This document shows positions 58,154 through 64,000 of a stretch of DNA of 64,000 nt, piece by piece (the first letter of the stretch is position 1; every line of letters starts with the position of its first letter). The DNA comes from Lumbricus terrestris (Eukaryota > Annelida > Clitellata > Crassiclitellata > Lumbricidae). Under the pieces are notes generated by a model, which saw only the letters and a list, made by a program, of their open reading frames with translations, did not search any database and was not told the DNA's origin. The stretch is taken from the NCBI GenBank assembly GCA_949752735.1, contig OX457041.1, positions 29,228,900 through 29,292,899 of the forward strand, given 5' to 3'. A program made the translations under genes and the position numbers.

Positions 58154-61100
58154 ATGGAGAAACTTACAGAACAAAAGCAAGCCAGTATAAAGAAGATGTC
58201 TTCTGATCGATTAATAAAGTTATTAATTGAAGAGGGTCTAGACGTAGAAGAAGTCGAAGAGATGTCTAGAGAAAATTTGATGGGAGCATTAGCAGAGGTT
58301 TGGCTTAAAAAGGAAGCTGAAGAGAAAGGTGCTGTGGGTGGTGTTGAGGAGAAACCAATTGAAAAACCACCGGCACCGATGTCTATGGAGGCGTTGATGC
58401 AATTTATGATGATGAGGGAGGAACAACGGAGACAAGAGGAAAAAGAACGAAAACAAGAAGAGAAAGAGAAAGAGGAGCAACGCAGACAGGAAGAGAAAGA
58501 ACAAAAACAAGAAGAGAAAGAGGAGCAACGTAGACGAGAAGAGAAAGAGGAGAAACGTAGACAGGAGGAGAAAGAACGGATACAAGAGCAGATGGAACGA
58601 ACAGAAAAGCTTCGACTAGAGGAAAAAGCAAGAGCAGAACAAGCAGAAAGGATGAGACAACAAGAGATTGAGATGCAGAAGCAGCAGTTCCAGCTTCAGC
58701 TAGAACAACTGAAAAGAGATCGTGACGAAGCTGAACGAAGAAGAATGGAATTGATGATAGAATACGAGAGGGCAAGGAAAGGTGATGAAGAAATACGAAA
58801 ACAACAGATTGAAGAGCAAAAGATTCGTGAGGAAGACAAAGAAGCCATGCGTTTGGCAGAATTACAAAGAGCCGAAGAGATTCGACAGGAAGAATTGAAA
58901 ATGGAGAAAGAAAATTTGGAAAAAGCGGAAAGAGAAAGGGAAGAACAATTAGAATTAGAACAAAAGAAACTCGCTCTTAAGGAAGCTCAGCTCCGAGAAA
59001 TGGCTATTGAAAAGGAGGAACGCAGAAGACAGTTAGAATTGTTGCAGCAGAAGATAGAACAAGAAGAATTGCGTAGGGAAGAAGATCAACATAGACTCAA
59101 GAAAAGAGATGAAGACGACAGAAGAAGCCGTGAGGAGTCAGAACGAAACAGGATCAGAGAAAGTGAGACAATGGTGTCCAAGATTAAAAAGATAGGTGAT
59201 GCAATGAAACACGTATTACCTAAGATGCCATATGATATGATGGAGGTGCCATTATATTTTGAGACAGTTGAGAATGCATTCAACAGTTTTACGGTGGAAA
59301 AGCAGTTTTGGGTCAAATTGCTGTTGCCACTAATGACGCCAAGAGCAAGAACGGTGTTGAACCGACTGTCTTTCGCTGATCTAGACGATTACGACATAGT
59401 GAAAGAACATTTACTGAAAGAATTCAAATTGACAGCGAGAGAATATCGATCACGATTTGGAGATGCGAGGAAAACGGCCGAAGAAACATACACGATGTTT
59501 ACAGCAAGATTGAAGAATCTGTTGCACTATTATGTCAGAAGTAGGCGAGTGGGCAAAAGCTACGAGAAGTTATTTGATCTGTTGGTGGCGGATAAATTGA
59601 AAGAATGTCTACCACCGGGTCCACTACAGTTCGTATTAGCAAAAGAGGGTACTGAATGCTTTGAAGCTAGTAATGTTGCAGAACTCGCAGACGTACACGT
59701 GAACAATCGAATTGGTCTAATGTTTCAAGACAAACCGAAATATGAAGCATGGGGAAATAGTTCGAAGCAACCCAGGTGGAATAGTAATAACAAAGAAACA
59801 GGAAACCAAGCCAGAAATAACGAAACAAGGAATGATGGTGCTCCTGGAAGACAGTTTGGTCAAGATAGAAGAGAAGCAACGGGTGACAGACAAATGTACA
59901 GCCGAATTCCAGTGATGGGACGCCAAAGAGAAAACAATACAGCGTACAATTACAGGCGGGAGAGCACTGAACAGAGAGGGATTGTTAAGAAACGTTGCCA
60001 TAATTGTCAGTCAGACCGACATCTGATAAAGGATTGCAAAGTACCACCCAGAATGACAAATCTGAGAAATAGATTTACTCGAAGTGCAGAAAATCTCAGA
60101 GTAAATCAGATACAAGTAATGAATGCACCGAATCAGTCTGAAGAACAAGACAACCGCGAAACGGAAGTGAAGTCAGTGATGAAGTGCACGCCTCAATTTG
60201 CTATACAGAGAGAAATAGTAAATTCTACTCCAATTAAAGATACTGGTCGAGAAACAGAAAGCAAAGATGAGTGTCAACGTACGAAGAAGTCTTTACTACA
60301 GCATGTCAATGTAGAGATACGTGGAAATGATGACAGTTGTCATCCCGTGCAAGTCAGAGCGCTGATTGACTCTGGTACTGAGATTCCAGTAATCAATGAG
60401 GAATTGTTGAAAGGAGCGACAGTGGAAGAAATTGGCAGAGTACATTTGCAATGTGTGGCTGGAGAACCCATTCCAGCTAAGTTGGTGAAAATCGAAGTGC
60501 GGATGAGTTGTCATAACGAAGGAGGAGATTTGAAAGACAAGGGAGTAAATATCGCGCCATATTTAACCTTGGTGTGTGCCAGCATTCCGGCAGTCTTGTG
60601 CAAAGATAACAAAGAAAAGTTCTTGCTGCATCCAGAGATAATCGCAGAACTGAAAGAGGTTCCACCAGTGAATGTATTACAAGGAGAATTGCAAGCGAAT
60701 GTGACTACAAGAGCACAGAGTCGGAGAAGAGAAGTGGAAGAAGGAGAAGAGGAAAAGTCAAATGAAAGTTTGCTAGAGGAGGACACAGAAAGCGATGATG
60801 AACAAAGCGTTCAAGAAGAAGAAGAAGGAATAACATCCGGAAACAATGAAATTGAAGAAGAGATGGTTGCATGTGAACGTGATAATGATGATGATTCTGA
60901 GAGTGATGGTGAAATAGACACGAGTATGAGGGATTTGTTTGCCGAGAATACGAGTGATGAAAGACAATTGGCAGACGCAAAGAAATTTGAAGAGCAGCAG
61001 AGAAATGACGAGTCACTGAGGTCGTGGTGGAAGATAGCTGAAGACAAAGGATCAGAGTTTAGTGTGGTGAATGGGTTGATGTATAAGAAGCATCAAATGT

Positions 61101-63712
61101 TGGACCAGTTGGTGTATCAGTTGGTGTTGCCGAAGGAAAGAAGAATTCAGGTGATGGAATTGGCACATGAATCAGTATTTGGCGGACACTTGGGAGAAGA
61201 GAAGACAAGGGAACGTATCAAGTTGTCCTTTGTGTGGCCAAGAATGCGTAGAGATGTGGTGAAGTTCTGCAAGTCCTGTGAGAAGTGTCAGTTGAAAGCA
61301 CGAAGTTTGGTGATGGATCGAGTGCCGATTACACCAATACCAAGAGAGGATGTACCGTTCAGAAGAATGACCATGGACGTCGTAGGACCAATCGAACCGA
61401 CTTCAGCAGCAGGGCATAAGTATTGTTTGTGCATCGTGGACTCATGTACTAGATGGCCGACAATATTCTTGATGAAGTCATTGACCGCTAAGGCTGTATG
61501 CGAAGCTTTGATGAAGCTGTTCATGGATGTGGGAGTTCCGTCAGTAATCACGAGCGATAGAGGGACGAATTTTACAGCCAGTCTAACAAGAGAATTTCTG
61601 AAACTGATGGGATGTTGTCCTCGATTCGATTCGCCAGGACATCCAGAAGCGGCAGGATTGGTGGAGAGATGGAATCAAACGTTCAAGAAAATGATTCATC
61701 ATGTCGTTGTGGAAAATCCGAGACAGTGGCATAAAATTATTCCATTTACAGTCTGGGCATTGAGAGAAGTGCCTAATGCAACTACAGGAGTGGCACCGTA
61801 TTTGCTGGTCTATGGAAAGTTGCCGAGAGGGCCACTCACCATCCTTAAAGAAAGCTGGACCAAAGAAATAAATCTACCACCGAACATTGGAGTGCAACCG
61901 GCAAAGTACCTGAAGAATTTAAGAGCAGACATGGAAAAGGCCTTGACATTCGCCGAGAGCTGTGCTGAAGAAAAGCAGAAACAGTACGCCAGTCAATACA
62001 ACAAAAGAGCAAAAGATAAAGATTTCGAGCCAGGAGAGAACGTCATCGTCCTGTATCCAACGTCAACCAATAAATTAATCTCCCGATGGCATGGTCCATG
62101 CACGGTCCTGCAAAGAAGATCCAAATATTCGTATCTGGTGGACATGAACGAAAACGGTCGACGGATTATTCATGCTAACAAGATGAGGAAGTTCATTACG
62201 AGAACATTGTCTTGTGGTCTGATCGTGGAAGAGGATGACGAATTTGGATCAGTGGTAGAAATACCGCTGAAGGAAGACTATTCAGAGACAAAACAGAAGT
62301 CACTTCAATTGGATTACGAACAAATTGGACATCTGACCAGCGAACAGCAGAAACAATTACTTGATGTACTGAATCGATATGCAGACAGATTTTCAGACCA
62401 ACCTGGACTATGTACATTAGTAGAACACGAAGTGGTGCTGAGACCAGACTTTCGAGAAAAAGAATTCGTGGCATATCGAATACCATTAATATACCGAGCA
62501 GAAGTGGAAAAACAAATACAAGAGATGCTGAAAGAAAACATCATTCAACCATCGTCAAGCAGAATGGCAAGTCCACTTGTCATTGTCAAAAAGAAGAATG
62601 GATCCTTGAGATTGGCTTGTGACTACAGATACATTAACTCTTTTACTGAAAACTGCCGATATCCTATGCCAATCGTCAACGATGTCTTGAGCAAAGTTGG
62701 AAAATCCAAGTTCATTTCTGTTATGGACTGTCGCAGTGCATATTGGACTTGTCCTGTGAAAAAGAGTGACCAATGGAAGACTGCGTTTGTTACACATAAT
62801 GGACTGTATGAATTTACGCGTGTTCCGTTTGGAATGATTAACTCTGGACGGACTTTTGTAAAAGCGATAAATATGATCTTGCAACCGATTCATGATTTTA
62901 CTGAACCTTATGTTGATGACATTGCAGTGCATTCTAATGATTGGGACATTCATTTAAGACATTTGGAATTATTTTTGAAACAAATAAGACTGCATAATGT
63001 AACATTGAACTTGAAGAAATGTGTGTTTGGTAAGAGTGAGGTGAAGTTCATCGGTCACCTCATAGGATCAGGGAAGAAGATGATGAATCCAGATAGGATT
63101 GACAGTTTAATTAATTTGAAGAAACCTGAAACCAGAAAGGAAGTGAAGCAAGTCTTAAGATTTTTTGGGTTTTACAGACAGTTTATTTGTAATTTTGCTG
63201 AAATTGCTAAACCATTGACAGACTTGACCAGCAAGAAAGTACCTGATAACATTGTTTGGACTGATGCACATCAGAAATCTTTTGATTCCCTTAAACAGAT
63301 TGTCTTATCAAATGTGATTCTATATATGTTTGAGGTTGGGAAACCATTTAATTTGTACTGTGATAGCAGTGATTTTGCTGTGGGAGCTGTACTGTCTCAG
63401 GTGGACGAGGAAGGGATTGAACGTCCTGTTTCATTTATCAGTCAGAAGCTGACAGATACTCAGAGGAGGTGGGCGACGATTGAGAAGGAAGCCTATGCAA
63501 TCATATGGGCTTTAAACAAGTTGAAAGAAATTCTTATTGGTTCTAAAATCAATGTTTTTACAGACCATAATCCTTTAGTTTATTTGACTGAATCAATGTC
63601 GAAATCTGCTAAATTAGTCAGATGGTCTTTATCATTGCAAAATTTTGACATTCTGTTGAACTATAAGAAAGGTAAATTGAATGTAGTAGCTGATTGTCTG
63701 TCTAGATTGTAG
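58154..63712 (+). CDS. gag-pol: Gag-Pol polyprotein of a GMR1-like retrotransposon (1852 aa)
   Basis: One uninterrupted frame from ATG 58154 to TAG 63712. Residues ~85-350 are a charged Glu/Arg/Gln coiled coil. A Gag core follows at ~355-520; its 431-520 part resembles a SCAN domain. A zinc knuckle C-x2-C-x4-H-x4-C lies at 615-628. The aspartic protease active site is ALIDSGTE (Asp739), with DSG instead of DTG. The integrase zinc domain is H1005, H1012, C1042, C1045. The integrase core is D1075, D1135, E1171 (DD35E), then a GPF/Y-like module (WHGPCTVLQRRSKYSYLVD). Reverse transcriptase follows: D1525 in MDCRSAYW and YVDD at 1586-1589. RNase H has D1737, E1779 and D1804, ending near VADCLSRL. 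Integrase therefore precedes RT. There is no chromodomain and no env. All catalytic residues I can check are present. Cleavage into Gag, PR, IN and RT by the element's protease is inferred. Confidence 0.95.
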   Translation: MEKLTEQKQASIKKMSSDRLIKLLIEEGLDVEEVEEMSRENLMGALAEVWLKKEAEEKGAVGGVEEKPIEKPPAPMSMEALMQFMMMREEQRRQEEKERKQEEKEKEEQRRQEEKEQKQEEKEEQRRREEKEEKRRQEEKERIQEQMERTEKLRLEEKARAEQAERMRQQEIEMQKQQFQLQLEQLKRDRDEAERRRMELMIEYERARKGDEEIRKQQIEEQKIREEDKEAMRLAELQRAEEIRQEELKMEKENLEKAEREREEQLELEQKKLALKEAQLREMAIEKEERRRQLELLQQKIEQEELRREEDQHRLKKRDEDDRRSREESERNRIRESETMVSKIKKIGDAMKHVLPKMPYDMMEVPLYFETVENAFNSFTVEKQFWVKLLLPLMTPRARTVLNRLSFADLDDYDIVKEHLLKEFKLTAREYRSRFGDARKTAEETYTMFTARLKNLLHYYVRSRRVGKSYEKLFDLLVADKLKECLPPGPLQFVLAKEGTECFEASNVAELADVHVNNRIGLMFQDKPKYEAWGNSSKQPRWNSNNKETGNQARNNETRNDGAPGRQFGQDRREATGDRQMYSRIPVMGRQRENNTAYNYRRESTEQRGIVKKRCHNCQSDRHLIKDCKVPPRMTNLRNRFTRSAENLRVNQIQVMNAPNQSEEQDNRETEVKSVMKCTPQFAIQREIVNSTPIKDTGRETESKDECQRTKKSLLQHVNVEIRGNDDSCHPVQVRALIDSGTEIPVINEELLKGATVEEIGRVHLQCVAGEPIPAKLVKIEVRMSCHNEGGDLKDKGVNIAPYLTLVCASIPAVLCKDNKEKFLLHPEIIAELKEVPPVNVLQGELQANVTTRAQSRRREVEEGEEEKSNESLLEEDTESDDEQSVQEEEEGITSGNNEIEEEMVACERDNDDDSESDGEIDTSMRDLFAENTSDERQLADAKKFEEQQRNDESLRSWWKIAEDKGSEFSVVNGLMYKKHQMLDQLVYQLVLPKERRIQVMELAHESVFGGHLGEEKTRERIKLSFVWPRMRRDVVKFCKSCEKCQLKARSLVMDRVPITPIPREDVPFRRMTMDVVGPIEPTSAAGHKYCLCIVDSCTRWPTIFLMKSLTAKAVCEALMKLFMDVGVPSVITSDRGTNFTASLTREFLKLMGCCPRFDSPGHPEAAGLVERWNQTFKKMIHHVVVENPRQWHKIIPFTVWALREVPNATTGVAPYLLVYGKLPRGPLTILKESWTKEINLPPNIGVQPAKYLKNLRADMEKALTFAESCAEEKQKQYASQYNKRAKDKDFEPGENVIVLYPTSTNKLISRWHGPCTVLQRRSKYSYLVDMNENGRRIIHANKMRKFITRTLSCGLIVEEDDEFGSVVEIPLKEDYSETKQKSLQLDYEQIGHLTSEQQKQLLDVLNRYADRFSDQPGLCTLVEHEVVLRPDFREKEFVAYRIPLIYRAEVEKQIQEMLKENIIQPSSSRMASPLVIVKKKNGSLRLACDYRYINSFTENCRYPMPIVNDVLSKVGKSKFISVMDCRSAYWTCPVKKSDQWKTAFVTHNGLYEFTRVPFGMINSGRTFVKAINMILQPIHDFTEPYVDDIAVHSNDWDIHLRHLELFLKQIRLHNVTLNLKKCVFGKSEVKFIGHLIGSGKKMMNPDRIDSLINLKKPETRKEVKQVLRFFGFYRQFICNFAEIAKPLTDLTSKKVPDNIVWTDAHQKSFDSLKQIVLSNVILYMFEVGKPFNLYCDSSDFAVGAVLSQVDEEGIERPVSFISQKLTDTQRRWATIEKEAYAIIWALNKLKEILIGSKINVFTDHNPLVYLTESMSKSAKLVRWSLSLQNFDILLNYKKGKLNVVADCLSRL

Positions 63713-63805
63713 TGTAAGATATTTTATGATGTATTATGTTATGGACTATTTGCATTGTTTAGTTAAGGTACGTTCGCTAATTTTTATAGATAATTAGCTC
63801 TCTTT

Positions 63806-63825
63806 AAAAGAAAGGAGGGAGGTAA
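63806..63825 (+). other. Polypurine tract
   Basis: AAAAGAAAGGAGGGAGGTAA lies directly before the TGTGAGC start of the 3' LTR. It is the expected plus-strand DNA primer. The 63713-63805 stretch between ORF and tract is short non-coding sequence. Confidence 0.8.
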
Positions 63826-64000
63826 TGTGAGCTAATTTTGTATAGTCTATGTGGTCAGTTGATGTTTAGGCGTACGAATAGACCAGCTCAAGGTCAGCGT
63901 CTAGACAGTTAGGCCTGCAGGTGACAGACTGGCGGGAAAGTTGGCGCGGTTCGGCCGACCGTCGCCGGAGAGCGAGAGAGAGAGAGATAGGCAGACAGAC
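63826..64000 (+). repeat. 3' LTR, truncated by the window end
   Basis: The 175 bases present are identical by eye to 57091-57265, including the length of the (GA)n tract. About 400 further bases should follow outside the window. Confidence 0.92.

Larger units (their letters stand above)
57091..64000 (+). mobile_element. GMR1-like LTR retrotransposon, intact to the window edge
   Basis: Runs from the 5' LTR (57091) through primer-binding site, 18-bp repeat leader, one gag-pol ORF and polypurine tract into a 3' LTR cut at 64000. The coding order Gag - PR - INT - RT - RNase H, with Ty3/Gypsy-type protein motifs, defines the GMR1-like group; ordinary Gypsy elements have INT last. The ORF has no stop or frameshift and the LTRs match over all 175 comparable bases, so the copy is young and may be active. 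The target-site duplication cannot be checked because the right flank is missing. Confidence 0.92.

Noticed and set aside
58289..59316. Leu/Phe/Ser-rich - strand ORFs
   Set aside because: Shadows of the Glu/Arg-rich coiled-coil part of Gag.

Overview
This is eukaryotic, metazoan nuclear DNA. Spliced exons with good acceptor and donor sites, a C2H2 zinc-finger gene, an F-box/FBA gene, CR1-like LINEs, many hAT-type MITEs, a Harbinger-like element and two LTR retrotransposons point to a repeat-rich, AT-rich invertebrate genome. A marine deuterostome such as an echinoderm or hemichordate is my best guess, but nothing in the window fixes the phylum. There is no sign of bacterial, plasmid or phage DNA.

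Layout. 1-99 is the tail of a hAT-like element. 802-1728 is the last coding exon of a + strand gene that I do not recognise. 1.7-21.5 kb is non-coding and crowded with small DNA transposons that keep TIRs and target-site duplications (3232-3600, 7872-8020, 9895-10729, 11840-11997, 13372-14856, 15946-16091). It also holds a CR1-like relic inside a degenerate tandem array (about 5.5-6.7 kb) and a 2.16-kb foldback element with ~500-bp inverted arms (17755-19912). 21589-22488 (-) encodes a seven-finger C2H2 protein. 28249-41935 (+) is a complete five-exon gene for an F-box/FBA protein of the FBXO2/6/17/27/44 family, closest by motif to FBXO27. I assembled its exons from splice sites and phase, giving 314 codons. 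Its introns hold a 910-bp Harbinger-like element, a 2.1-kb hAT-like element and a 940-bp TIR element. 42-50 kb is gene-free: LINE 3' ends, a 33-bp minisatellite between two identical 148-bp direct repeats, tRNA-like SINE pieces and more hAT-like elements.

50119-55964 is a complete but non-autonomous LTR retrotransposon on the - strand. It has 1.47-kb LTRs that are almost identical, a CTAT target-site duplication and a primer-binding site matching tRNA-Ser(GCT). It has a gag-like leading ORF and no pol. 57091 to the window end is a second, apparently intact and very young LTR retrotransposon on the + strand. Its single 1852-codon Gag-Pol has the order Gag - zinc knuckle - protease - integrase - reverse transcriptase - RNase H. 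Integrase before RT in an otherwise Ty3/Gypsy-like protein is the hallmark of the rare GMR1-like group. Its leader carries about thirteen 18-bp repeats and its Gag has a SCAN-like segment.

The host genes do not form an operon or common pathway. The zinc-finger gene (-) and F-box gene (+) are head to head, with about 5.8 kb between start codons. Most of the rest records repeated transposon invasion, from old CR1 relics to LTR elements that inserted recently.
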